A stretch of 64,000 nt of DNA from Scleroderma bovista. Taxonomy: Eukaryota; Basidiomycota; Agaricomycetes; Boletales; Sclerodermataceae. Of this stretch, positions 11,477 to 22,957 are shown in pieces (within the stretch, counting starts at the first letter, position 1; every line of letters starts with the position of its first letter). Location of the stretch: positions 1 through 64,000 of the forward strand of contig JAYMGJ010000281.1 in NCBI GenBank assembly GCA_037178675.1. The letters are read 5' to 3'. The position numbers and the translations under genes are program-made. Below the pieces are notes generated by a model. That model did no database searches. It saw only the letters and a program-made list of their open reading frames with translations, and was not told the DNA's origin.

Positions 11477-12310
11477 CATGATGGGTGGTGCGAGGCAAAT
11501 ATCAATCAATCAGAAGTTGGTGTATGTAAGTGATTGTTCCTGTTCACATCTAAGTCCCTTGAGTCGTGGCTTCAGATTTCGCTCACACTTTGTCACAGAC
11601 CCAATCCAATGCCTCGAAAGAAAACTACTTGTGGACTACTGAAGAACATCAGTTGCCCTTGATGTGGCAAAATTTTTTCCACTGAAACTCATGTTCTTCA
11701 GCACATGAACCAACCCACAGGCCGTTGTTATTCTTTTTTCCCTGCTACTGCTGGAAATTCCACAGAAGATGTTGACAGGAAAGTATTTGATGTATTTTTT
11801 TTCTTGGAAAAGCTGGACTTTTCAGGTACCTACAGCCAAGATAACAATGGAAATGTTGAAATGGTGCGTGCCCCTAGTCCTCCTTGTGGCGCTCCTGCCC
11901 CCAGCTTAGGTGACCCTCCTGCTTCTCCTGACTTCTACGATCATCTTGATCCTCCCGACTTCTATGACCCTCCTGATCCTCCTGACTTCTACGACCCTCC
12001 CAACTTCGATGATCCCCCTGATCCCCCAAGCACCAATATTTCTACTCCTTCCAGTCATCACGGAAGTTGGTCAGAACATCTTTTCCCTGGAAGGTTCGTC
12101 AAGACATATGAAGGGTGTGCGGAGGCCTTTCCTGGAGGAGAAACATTTATGGGTAGGTTCAGAAAGGATCGGTTTGCAGAGCAGCATTGAGAGAATATGT
12201 ATTTCCCCTGGGCTTCAAGGAAAGAATGGGGTTTTGTGTCGTGGCTATTGCATTCCCATCTTAGTATGGCAGCCATTGACAGTCTATTGTCTCTTGAAAT
12301 TGTGAGTCCC

Positions 12311-13343
12311 TAAGAAGGGTTCTAGAGCACTGTTTCATTTGTGTTTGTTGCGGGATAGCAGGGAAGTGAAACGTGAATAGTGGATTTGACATGTCCATGG
12401 AAGCGAGATGAATGATAGAGGGAGATGGATGTGACAGGACTGTGGGATGAAAGGACCATATGCAGAGGACTCAGGAGACACAGAGACGACCAGGTATGAA
12501 TTTTCAAGTCTAACGATAGACTTGAGACGACCAAAGTACATGCACGACGCAGGACTGATGAGGAGAACGCGCTGACCGAGAACGAGAGGGACTGGGGGAG
12601 CAGGCTGGGAAGATATGTACCACACAGTACACAGGAGCTCAGGGAGAGGCTGTCCTAAGAGCAGGACATAGTTGAGGTCTGCTGCAATAGTGGAGAAACG
12701 TTCCAGAGAAAATGTGGACTCCATAGTGAGTGATGAAGTGGGTGTCTGGATTGCGGGTGGAATATCTCTGTGGGAAATAAACAGATTTACGTCGGAACTT
12801 GACAGGCAGATAGACCACAGTCTAGGCTCCATGATGGTATAGTCACATGATTGATAGCTTCAAAAATGGCGGAGCTATTCAAAATATCGGAATGCCGGCA
12901 CTGGGCACCTAAATTTGACATTTGGGCGCTAAAAATGATTCTTCCTTTTCTCTTTCGTTTCTCTATTGTTTCTTCTGCTTCTTTGGTTGTTCTGGTATGG
13001 GAGTTGAACTGCAGTAGGTTGCATTCCTCTCTCATACTGAAATGATCATCAATCCTTGGATTCTTCTGCTTCTTGGTGGTTCTCGTGCGATAGATGACTG
13101 TCAATGTTGGCATTCATCTCTCACATCAGGATAGTCATTCTCATGCAATAGATGGCTACAACGAGCTTGTATTCATTCTTCGCATAAGGATAGTCTTGAC
13201 TTTGCATGATATGGATAGCGAGGGCTGTCTGTATCCCTCAAGTCAGGACAATCTTTCAACAGATCTTGGGTGTGTTCTTCGCATTAATTTCATCAGCTAA
13301 CTTTCTCCATGTCCACAGTACCAAACACGTTTGGTGCGTGACA
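12311..13343 (-). repeat. Truncated solo LTR, subfamily A (A4)
   Basis: Read on the minus strand, it begins TGTCACGCACCAAAC at 13343 and matches A1 until the CCCTTCTTA motif, then stops at 12311. The last 1.3 kb of a full A-type LTR is absent. Plavaka coding sequence flanks both sides, with a loss of about 40 codons, so insertion was accompanied or followed by a deletion. No clean target duplication is visible. Confidence 0.8.
12335..12724 (-). CDS. Conserved 129-aa ORF inside LTR A4
   Basis: The ORF starts ATG 12724 (MESTFSLERFSTIAADL) and stops at 12335. Its length equals the A1 and A2 copies, and substitutions are scattered (for example SPASCMYF against SPASRTYF). No domain is recognised. 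Confidence 0.4.
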   Translation of the reverse strand: MESTFSLERFSTIAADLNYVLLLGQPLPELLCTVWYISSQPAPPVPLVLGQRVLLISPASCMYFGRLKSIVRLENSYLVVSVSPESSAYGPFIPQSCHIHLPLSFISLPWTCQIHYSRFTSLLSRNKHK

Positions 13344-15777
13344 CCACAATCCCATCAAGTGTTTGCAAGCTCTATTAAGTCACCCGCTCTTTGAGTCACA
13401 CATATCATTCGTTCCAAGGAGGGTTTGGACAAGTGCCACAAAGATTTGTCATATATACGATGAATGGTTAAGTGGAGACCATGCTTGGAACATACAGGTA
13501 TGTCTCAGCTTCTCCTCGGCAGGTTTACCAATGGTAACACCTGCTACCACACAGGAGGCACTACCACCAGGTGCAACTCTCCTTGGGGTAGTCTTGTCAT
13601 CAGACAAGACTAACATCTCGGTGATGAGCGGCAACCGTATGACCCATCCCCTGCTGATCAGCCTTGCAAATATCGAAGCAAGCATCTGCAGTAAAACATC
13701 ACTGAATGCATATCTCCTTCTCGCCCTCCTCCCTATCACTAAATTCACGCACAAACATACTTGAGTTCGCAGCTTACTTCAAGACCAACTCATACATCAA
13801 GCAATCAACATTTTCTTGTCGCCCCTCAAGACTGCAGCGGCTGTGGGAGTTATGATGAGTGACCCAAGAGGCAACTTGCACTATTGCTTTACGCCACTAG
13901 CTGCGTGGATTGCAGACACACCAGAAGAAAGCCTCTTAGCTGGGACAGGCCTGAAGGCAGCTCCTGTCACCACCATGACTTCGAAGAGCTTTGGCGATGC
14001 TTATCAACATCCCCCTCGTACTGTGGAAAATACACTTATTGCCATCCACACAGTGTGTACACAATATTCGCCAACCGACTACAAGAACTTTTTGAAGGCC
14101 ATGAAATGTTGGCAGCTGAATGGTGTCACCGACCCATGCTGGAAGACATGGGCATTATCAGATCCCTCTCAATTCCTCACCCCAGAAGTACTCCATCATT
14201 TTCATCGCATGTCTTGGGATCACGATGTCAACTGGTGTGTTTCGGCATTGGGAGCCGCCGAGCTAGACTTCTGGTTCTCTCTCATTCAGACTCCCGTAGG
14301 ATATCAGGCATTCAATGATGGAGTCTCAAGGCTGAAACAAGTCACCGGCCATGACCATCGTTCCGTCCAGCGCTATATCATCGGTATTGTAGCTGGTGGT
14401 GTCCCTCATGAATTCCTCAAGGCCATCCACGCATTGCTCGATTTTCACTATCTCACACAGGCACCATTATTCATTGATCAATCCATTGAAAGGGTTGCCA
14501 ATGCCCTGCAAGAATTTCACAACCACAAAGAGGCCATCATCCGCCAAGGGGCGTGATCTAACTGGGAAATCCCCAAGCTTGAACTCCTTCAGAGCATTGT
14601 CCCAAGTATTCGTCAGTCGGGTGCAGTAATGCAGTGGTTGGTTGACATCACTGAACACGCGCATGTTGAAGAAATCAAAGTTCTGGCTCGTTCAGGCAAC
14701 AACCAAAACTACTACAGCCAGATCGCTCGGCATCTTGATTGGTTGGACAAATGCTTTCGTTTCGACTTAGCAACTTACATTGAGGAACATGCAGATCAAC
14801 TAGTAAATGAAGATGACTTTTCTGACCCGGGAGAGAACGATGAACACGAGCCAGATGCTGAGAAGAACCATTTCTCTGGGCTTTCAACCCCGGTCTGTCA
14901 AATCCCCAATTATTTCTCCACATCCTCTGCCCTTCTCCTGGATACAAAGCCATCTGCTCCAAGACCTTATCGCACATTCGCAACATCAACCACTGGTTTC
15001 CATCTTGCAACCAAACCATCGCTACGACTCAGCATTGACGAGGCTGCCACCCTGTATATGCTTCCTGACCTCCACAGTGCCATCACCACTTTCTTTGCCA
15101 GTGAAGAAAGGTGTTTGCAAGTCCCACAACCTTGCATTGATAGGCTTCAGATATGGCACAAGGTGCACGTGCAACAGATGTCATACCATAACAGCAACAC
15201 ACCTCTATCACTGCAGATGCTCCGTGCTGTCCCTCCTTCGACTGTGCATTCACACGGACAATATGATTCAGTGATCATCAACTCAAATTTGCAGAGCGAC
15301 TGGCCAAGGAATGGCCTAGCAGGTCATTCTGTGGCCCAGCTGCAGATGGTTTTCTGCCTTCCACATTCAGAACTTTTCCTCGCATACGTCCAGCACTTTT
15401 CTATTGTTCCTCAGTCCAACCCGGCCAATGTCAGTCCAGTGACTGGCATGCATTCGTTGAAACGGGTAACAAGGGGGACTGGTAGGCGTATTGGTGAAGT
15501 TATTCCAGTCATTCGCATTCACTCACCAGCGCATATTATCCCGAATTTCGGCCACAAAGCACATCCTCGTCTGACAATTTCCAGTAGCTATGAACTAAGC
15601 AATGACTTCTGGCTGAACAAATATTGGACGAAGGAGTTTTATTACACACTGTCCAGAGTTACAACTTGATTACTTCATTTTGTATCTTTTACATACTATG
15701 AGGAATTGATTATCAATCTCCGGCTGATACTGCAATCTCTAGTACACAAGCACCCACTCCTCACCACGCTCATCTTC

Positions 15778-18700
15778 ATGAACCATCCAGCGATGAACAG
15801 TGATTCACAAACACCGCGAAAGGGCCAAGTAAGTACTAATCAACAAGTCTGATATCAGCCTTCCTTAAGTAACCAACATATGACATTGGTGTTTATTTTT
15901 TGCAGCCGCTTGTGGCCCATGCGACCCCATTCAACCCACTATGCGTAAGTCATCATTCTGTGCATCTGTTTGCAGATATCATAATGATGAACTCATTCAA
16001 AGTTGTCTTGCATACCACCAGGTTTAAGGCGTAAATCTGATTGGTTTCGGGCCGCCATGGATATCATGATAGAAAACAACACCCGTGATAGCCACTGGCA
16101 GCTCTCGCTCAAGGACAGCAATGCATTACTGGAATTCCTCTTCCCAGATGATGTACTTTTCCTGAAAGAAAAGGGGCAACTGGCCCAAAACTCTGGGCAC
16201 TATTCAATGGATCAGATTCTCAAATTCTGCATTTCGGAAGGTCTGTACCAACCGTCAGAGAAAACAAAAAGGCAGCATTGGCGTACAGCCCCTCATCTCA
16301 AGCTGGATGCTTCCACGAAGCATGAAAGTCCCCTAGCTATCTTTTTCAACCAAGTACTGGAGTGCGCTAAGAAAGCTTGTTCGGCGGTTGAATACAGGTG
16401 AGTAGTATTCTATCTTAGTCCAGACTAATCAGTAATTGATTTGTGACAGGGCTTGGGATGCCTCTTCAGCAACGCATCCCTTGAAAGGCGGTGATGCCAC
16501 AAGAAAACTGGACATTTCTTGCTGGTTTCCTGGAAGCGAATTTGATTGGAGACACATTGCAACTTTCGCCGAAGTGAAGAATCGCACAGGAATGCCCAAT
16601 GAAAAATCATCATACATTGAGGCAGCCGGGAAGGCTTCCTGCATGCTGTACGCACAAGACAGCCGTCACGCAGCCCTATGCATCCATATCCTCGGTTCCC
16701 AAATCTATCTCACAATATCTAATCATGGCGGGTCACTCTCCACCACTGGCTTTGACATTCACCTTTGCCCCCGCTCATTCTTGCGCATTCTAATAGGTGT
16801 ATCATGCGCCACTCTTGACACTCTCGGGTTCGATACATTGATTCGTTGGCGAGAGGACGAGCGCAATGGCAATGTGGTTCAATTGAAGGAACTGGAGTTT
16901 GTGAAGGACAACATAACCTACACGATCGAACTCACTAAGGTTCTTTTCATTTCTGATAATTTACATGGCCAAGGGACAACAGTTTGGAAAGGGATAAAGA
17001 CGATGAAGAAGCAGTGAGGTAAGGGGAAAAGTAAGGAAACATCAGAGGTTGTGGTAGTGAAGGATTCATGGATTGATCCTGTCCAGAAGTACATGGAAGG
17101 GAGAATATTGTTGATATTGAACAAGCACAACATTGAAGGTGTTCCGACATTAATCCATGAACAACAAATCAGTTCAGCTTATCCCTCAATTGCAGCTGCG
17201 AATAGTTCAACCCATTTCCTTCGATCTGCCCTCACAAAGGGGGGTAAATACTTCCTCCGAGTTCTATCACGCATTATCATGCGACCTGTCGGTGACTTGA
17301 TCACCGAGTTCTCCTGTCTAGGAGAGCTCCTAGTAGCATTCCTTGATTATCTTGTTAGTGAGTAAGATCATTATTCACGGGCTTTCATAACCACCCATTG
17401 ATTGATTGACAGCTCACAAGGATGCGGTTGAGATTGCCCACATTCTGCACCGTGATATAAGCCTTCCCAACCTCGTCCTCACACCTCCACTTGAAGGCCG
17501 AAGCAACCATGTGAAATTCATGCAACATCTACCCAAACTGACCCAAGAAGCCCTGTGTGCTAGAATAGAGTGTCTTAGCTGAAGAGGGAGTGCTTGCAGA
17601 CTGGGGGTATGCTGTCCCCACTACTGAGTATTCGTCCACCACCTCTGGTTCCACCATCCCTGGGCCTCCCACTTGCGAATCATCCCCTCGTGACCCCTCT
17701 ACATCGCCAATTGAAATCCCATCGCCAATTGAAATCCCATCGCCAATTGAAATCCCATCGCCAATTGAAATCCCATCGCCAATTGAAATCCCGTCGCCAA
17801 TTGAAATCCCATCGCCAATTGAAATCCCATCTCAAATCGGAGACCTCGACAACTGTGGATCTAGCAACTATGTCTGTGCTGCGTGTGTAGGCTCAGACGA
17901 CGGATCAACTTGGTTAACTTTGGTCTCAGAGCTTACCAAGGAAGATAATATCATTGTCCCCATGGGTTCTACCCCAAAGAATGACTTACGCCCCACAATC
18001 GACTCATCTCCCCTTCATCGCACAGTATGTTCAATGATTCTTGTTAAATCACTCAGCTTAGGTATCCATTTCCATGGCACATGGTCTTGGATGTCAGCCG
18101 AGCTTGTCATGGCAGGCCCTGGGCAGCCGGTAATACACCAATCGGTCCACGATCTTGAATCTTGCTTCTATGTCCTCGTCGGCATTTTTGTCCTCCTCAA
18201 CAAGCCCTACAAGCTGAAATCTGATGAGGAACTCGCACAGTGCTTCGACAAGTACTTTAACACTTTCGAGCCAAGTGTACTCAAGACAATCATGATTCAG
18301 GCAGATCTTACATGGGAGCCCTTCATCCTGCAACATATATCACCATATTTCGAACCCGCCACCAAGCTCTTGACACGCTTGCGAGACGCCATTGTCTCTC
18401 CGTTGTATGTGAACCACAATGGGAAGTTTTTCTGTAGGACACCATTCTTTCATGATGAATTCATCATTGCCATCATCGACACACTCTTGGAACTTAATGC
18501 CGACACTTGGGTGCCTCGTAGCCGCCCTGGCAGCAACGGGCTGGTCGATCAGGCAGCCTGTGGTGGTGGCGGTTTTGAGTTGGAGGGAGATGATGATGCC
18601 ATAGTTGCTGAACCCAAGGTAGAGTTCTCTGACGTGGAAGCAGGCGACCTTCCTGCTGATTCTGTCAATGGATCGTCTGATGGAACCAAATCTACCACTG

Positions 18701-18960
18701 GATCCTCCCTCCCTCCAATGTTGCTTAGATTTCAACCTTATCGATCCTCCGGTGGTCCAGGTTTTGCCAGTGACTCTCCCCGTCCTCATGAAGACAATGA
18801 TCTAGACTGGTTGCCACCCAATAAACGTTCCAAGCTCGCTTTCTCTTCCACCCACGATGGTGCAGACTCTTCCCCCATCTCTAAGGTTCTTGCTGGTCGG
18901 CAGGGCTTCAGCACCAGTTCCATGCTGCGCTGGTCCACACGAAATGCAAAGCCCACGTAG
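15778..18960 (+). pseudogene. FunK1-type fungal protein kinase, carried in Plavaka
   Basis: A short first exon (15778-15828, MNHPAMNSDSQTPRKGQ) and a second exon (15906-15944, AHATPFN) precede the N-terminal domain (from about 16022; intron 16398-16449). The kinase core follows: VVVKDSW (lysine strand), HILHRDISLPN with the HRD triad at 17448-17456 after an intron at 17358-17412, DWGYA at 17599 in place of DFG, and VHDLESCFYVLVG. This is the FunK1 order. An in-frame TGA at 17015 and a 1-nt frameshift between about 17540 and 17580 break it. A 7-fold PIEIPS repeat lies after DWGYA. FunK1 kinases are greatly expanded in Agaricomycetes; their substrates are unknown to me. Confidence 0.83.
17704..17829 (+). 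repeat. 18-bp coding minisatellite (PIEIPS x7)
   Basis: Seven tandem copies of tcgccaattgaaatccca, nearly identical, encode SPIEIP repeats in frame. They lie in the activation-segment region of the FunK1 kinase, between DWGYA and the SAELV segment. Confidence 0.95.
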
Positions 18961-19228
18961 TTTGCTTTAATCATACCACACAATTGCTGAATGACTCTTG
19001 AAATTCTCGCCTGTTGTTCTGATACCGTTGTAATTACAAACTAGCTACTAGCCAGAACATGAGTTTTACCACGATGTTCAAGCAAGGGTAACCGCCCAGG
19101 CATGACTTTGCTGCAAGGTATGTTTTCGGACCATGCTACAAGTCAATATAAAATACCAGCCCCATGTCAAATGCTCAAGCTTCCGCCGTGACTGGTGACC
19201 ACTGTGGTTCATGACCTCAGTGCTCTCC

Positions 19229-21804
19229 ATGCCTCCCAAGCGCAAAAGCAAAGCCACTGATGGTTCTCAGCCCCCTGCAGACAATGCTGCTCCACCGCAT
19301 GCAAAACGACTAAGGGAGGAACAGCTTTTTGACACAGAAACTACGCAATTGACTGGTAAGACTTTGCTAGGTGGTAATTCATTGCTTCCTCTAACTTGAC
19401 ATTCTCAGAACCCAACAAGACTCAGCAGAGGTGTTCTTCACATGCTGGAAAAGGCAGCGGCAGGAGACTTCAACAGCTCCACTGCCTTGAGCAGGTTCAG
19501 ACCACAAGGTCCTCACACCAATCAAGGGATCTTGACAATGCTATGCAGGGGCAGCCCCTCAACCCCATGGCTCCGTCTTGTCCCTCCGACGATGACAAGC
19601 AGGAGAGCCAAATTCCGCCATGGGCATCTCAGTCAAGGACAACAGAAGAGTCTCAGTCGCAAGTTCATCAATTTCAGCCGTCGTTCAAGCCCTCTCTTCC
19701 CGGTGAAAATTTCGGTTTCCAGGTTCCTTCTACTTATGGTACCCAGTCCATCAACTCATATAGATCTTCTGTTCTGTCTTCCCACAGTCCATCAGTATTT
19801 TCACCACCCGTGTTGCGCACAAGTTCTACAGCAACTACATCCTATATACCATCCGAATGCGGGTCCAACAGCACCTATCAGCTGGCTCCTCCAAGGTGGG
19901 CATCACAACTTTGTGTGCTTGCTGCTTCAAGGCCGCTCACAGACCCCCTCCATGTAAATTTTGTGTTGAACATCCCTCCAGTCAGCCCTCATTTGGCACC
20001 TTTCAAGATCAAGCACCAGCTCGTGATGACTCACACTCACCCCCTCCTCGACCTGTAGGGCTTCGGCGAACTCAGACCTTTGCTCGACTACCTTCAACAT
20101 TACCCACTTCCCACACAATATTCGTGACAGATGCTGGATGTGGAGTAGACATGGATATTGGGGGTATCGATGAAACATCTCCAAGTGAAGATGAACGTTT
20201 GGCGCAGTCGATCGTGCGCGGTGAATGTAAGTGCCAAGCATTCAAATAATAATTGGTATTCACCTTTGACTTGGTTGTAGGTTTGTCCGTTTCGCAGAGT
20301 CAATATGGTGAGCAAAATGAGTCTAATGTCAGTTGACATCTTACTAACTCCCACCACAATTTGGATGCCCAGGAAACTCCACTGGGCACAGCGATCAACC
20401 CAGTTCTCGGTATATTTCACCCCAGTTCCAAGAGACTCATTCTTCTGAACCTGTGACTCGAGGTATGTTTCCCTATGGTCCATATATTGTGCTAATGACA
20501 CTTGTCAGGAGAGGCTGAAGACATTGTCGCCCAGCATCGCCAGCACAACTGTGCCCCACGTCTTCCTAACAATGAATGACTCTTGGCTATATGGAACCAG
20601 CAGAGTTCTCAAGTTTCCAGCAGTGCCAGTGGTACTAATGATACAGTTGATATCTTGGATGATCTAGAATCCCCTGCTCCAGATTCTGTTCCATGTGCTC
20701 CAACTAGCCAGGCTTCCAACAATGTCGATACCTCCTATCCACCGCTTGGTGCCACATCCACCTCTGGTATAATGCCTGATAGCAATTCAGATCTGTCACA
20801 ACTCCAACATTACACCCCACCTGTCCATGATATTATCGAGCATGCAAAGCAAATCTCCCACTGTGACATTGCAGCTGTGAGTTTGTTTCTGCTCCGTGCC
20901 GACTTCAACTGCAAGGCTGTCGAATATATGAATGAGGCCATTGCTGAGCATCGCTCGCGAGGTTTATTAATTCCGCAAGGTATGTGGTATTCACCTATGA
21001 GTATTGAGACTGACATTATTACTCACCAAGGATGGTGGCCACAATACACATCTGGCATCACAAAGCTGGTAAGTATCAGACTAATAACGAGCACTGTGTC
21101 TAATGAATTTTCAGCTTTGGGAAGATCTTGGCAATTGGTGTTCTGCAATCAAAAAGAAAGCCTGCACATATGTTCGTGAATGCTACAAGTGGGATCTACA
21201 AAACCATTGTCAAGCTAACGCCGATATCATGAGATGGCTTCTGGACTGCAGTAATTTTTTAAAGCATGGGGTAGATGAAGAGGTGAGTGGCTGGGTTCAC
21301 AGAATGGCACAATAACCATATTTTCTAGGGTCATACTAACAACCTTGTGCATCCCGCGCTTTCTGGCCTTGTTGTCGACTTTTTCTACACTGGCACAAAT
21401 GCCATGGCAAGTATTTTCCTGGAAGTCTTTGGGAATGAGGTTCCATGTACTGCAATTGCGCTGGCCGCTACTGCGGTATTTTTTTCCTCACTCTTTGCTA
21501 TTTGATGTACTGACTCATGAACAGATCAAGGTCGCGCTGGACGAGGTAGTCGCAGAGGGGAAAGAAGTTACCTTCAAACGTGATGTATATGCAGACGTCT
21601 ACATCAATTTACTTGGTCTCAGGGCGAAGTGTGATACGTCCCCCATCCATCATGCCAAAACAAAGGTGCTTCATGTGCAATGGGCGAAGATAGGAAGGTG
21701 TGTAGTATGTTAATTGACAATGTTGTCATGCATTAAGTATTGTTTCATCTAGGAATGGGGGCTCTGTGGGCACAACATGCGGCTTTGATGTAGACCTTGA
21801 TTAG
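19229..21804 (+). pseudogene. DUF6532-like basidiomycete gene, carried in Plavaka
   Basis: The start at 19229 (MPPKRKSKATDG) gives a basic, nuclear-localisation-like N terminus, then a long S/P/Q-rich region and a helical C-terminal domain. Landmarks are VHDIIEHAKQISHCD, LWEDLGNW, GHTNNLVHPALSGLVVDFFYTG, CTAIALAATA, IKVALDEVVAEGKEV and KTKVLHVQWAKIGR. The end is VDLD-stop at 21802-21804. Numerous 45-65 nt introns are evident (for example after QSIVRGEC, LLIPQ, GVDEE, ALAATA and WAKIGR). An in-frame TGA at 20577 and uncertain joins near 19860-20060 suggest decay. The C-terminal pattern resembles DUF6532, whose function is unknown; I rate the family call as moderate. Confidence 0.6.
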
Positions 21805-22162
21805 TGCAGGTTGCTGTGCAGCACAGTGGGGGCTATCTCTCCTTGATCGTGTTCTATATAGTATCCATTTGGAATGCAAATCATCCATTTTTGTCCCAGC
21901 TTGAGTGATACTTTGCCATCTGGACTGAGCTGGACTGAGCTGGAGCAGCCTGTAACAGTCTGTAATTTTATGGCATAGTACTGATAATGATACTACTACT
22001 CTAGTACTATGCTATACTGTCCCAGCCTGTGGTGATGCTGGAATGCACTGGGACACTCTGGACAGAACTAGCCAGTTAGGCACCTTGTTGGGAGTACTGG
22101 GGTTATGGGACTTCTGGCCAGTGCTGTCCAGTGCTGTCCAGGGGGGGGCTGGTTTGCTGATG
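21805..22162. other. Plavaka right subterminal region
   Basis: This noncoding stretch carries short direct repeats (gagctggactgagctgga, ccagtgctgtccagtgctgtcc), GTACT-type motifs like those near the left end, a G-run at 22141, and the right inverted terminus GTTTGCTGATG at 22152-22162. Confidence 0.6.
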
Positions 22163-22164
22163 TA

Positions 22165-22918
22165 TTCTGACCATCTGGTAGGTATGAACTACTGAACATT
22201 GGATATCCTAATTTACTATGGGTCAATTATTCTGATCCTCTGATTTGTCTGATTGCCTGATTCTTCTGATTTTCTGATTGAAGATTCTTCTGATTGTCCA
22301 ATTTGTGGATTTCCTGATTTGTCTGATTGTCTGATTTGCAGATTTTCTGATTTGTCTGATTGCCTGGTTGTCTGATTTCCTGATTTCCTGATTTGTCTGA
22401 TTGTCTGATTTGTCTGATTTGTCTGATTGCCTGATTCTTCTGGTTGTCTGATTTCCTGATTTCCTGATTTGTCTGATTGTCTGATTTGTGGATTGTCTGA
22501 TTGTCTGATTGTCTAGTTCCTCTGATTGTCTGATTCTTCTGATGACAGCAAATCAGCAATCAGAAAAACAGCTCCGCTGCTATTCTAGCAGTCTACTATT
22601 CTGACCTTTGGTCATCCAGTACCTCATCCAACCAGCTTTCCTGATATACAGCATATCAGTATTATCAGAGTTACAGAAAGTCAGGTATAGTGTCCATCAG
22701 ATGTATCAGGTATACAGGAGGTCAGGCATAGTGTCTGTTCAGATGATCAGGTATACAGGAAGTCTATTACAATGTCTATTCAGATCAGCCACTGTTACAG
22801 CAGGTCAGTGATAATGTTTTTTCAGATTTACAGGAGGTCAGTGATAACATTTGTCAGGTATACAGTATCAGACTTTCAGCTTCAACAGAAATTCAGCAAA
22901 GTTGTGGGTTTCCTGATG
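22165..22918. mobile_element. Foldback element FB1, outer right arm
   Basis: The sequence continues the right arm exactly where Plavaka interrupted it (ttctgaccatctggtagg) and is the inverted counterpart of about 5315-6035. It includes the TCTGATTGT repeat tract and the CAGGTATACAGG repeats, and ends GGTTTCCTGATG at 22918. The two arms differ by several small indels, so FB1 is not recent. Confidence 0.85.
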
Positions 22919-22957
22919 CAGCTTCCAAGTTCCAAGATGATGCAAAGAGGTGGGTAA

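Larger units (their letters stand above)
11609..15669 (+). pseudogene. Plavaka transposase (CACTA-like, DDE), disrupted
   Basis: The start at 11609 (MPRKKTTCG) leads into a C2H2-like finger (C-P-x-C-G-K...H-x-x-x-H). A D/P-rich spacer and the block YEGCAEAFPGGETFMGRFRKD follow, then YFPWASRKEW and LSMAAIDSLLSLEIV. After LTR A4 the frame continues with LSHPLF, DEWLSGDHAW, VLSSDKTNIS, the PLLISLANIEASI block, MSDPRGNLHY, WALADPS-like WALSDPSQFLTP, ISRLKQVTG and DITEHAHVEEIK. This is the typical Plavaka order. About 40 residues around the LTR insertion are missing. In-frame TGA stops occur at 11660, 12188, 13762 and 14554. The protein would cut and paste the element; this copy cannot. Confidence 0.88.
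8028..22162 (+). mobile_element. Plavaka-type DNA transposon carrying cargo genes
   Basis: The element is bounded by 11-bp inverted termini CATCAGCAAAC (8028-8038 and 22152-22162) and a TA duplication (8026-8027 and 22163-22164). The opposite FB1 arm at about 6025-6045 preserves the uninterrupted site (caggcctac-ta-ttctg on the complementary strand), so the insertion is exact. Inside are a minus-strand accessory ORF, a Plavaka transposase, a FunK1 kinase and a DUF6532-like gene, plus two later solo-LTR insertions (9106-11447 and 12311-13343). All its genes show at least some decay, so the element is probably immobile now. Confidence 0.85.

Noticed and set aside
11650..11710. A C2H2 zinc-finger transcription factor
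   Set aside because: The finger is the N terminus of a Plavaka transposase; all downstream blocks belong to that family and the finger contains a TGA.
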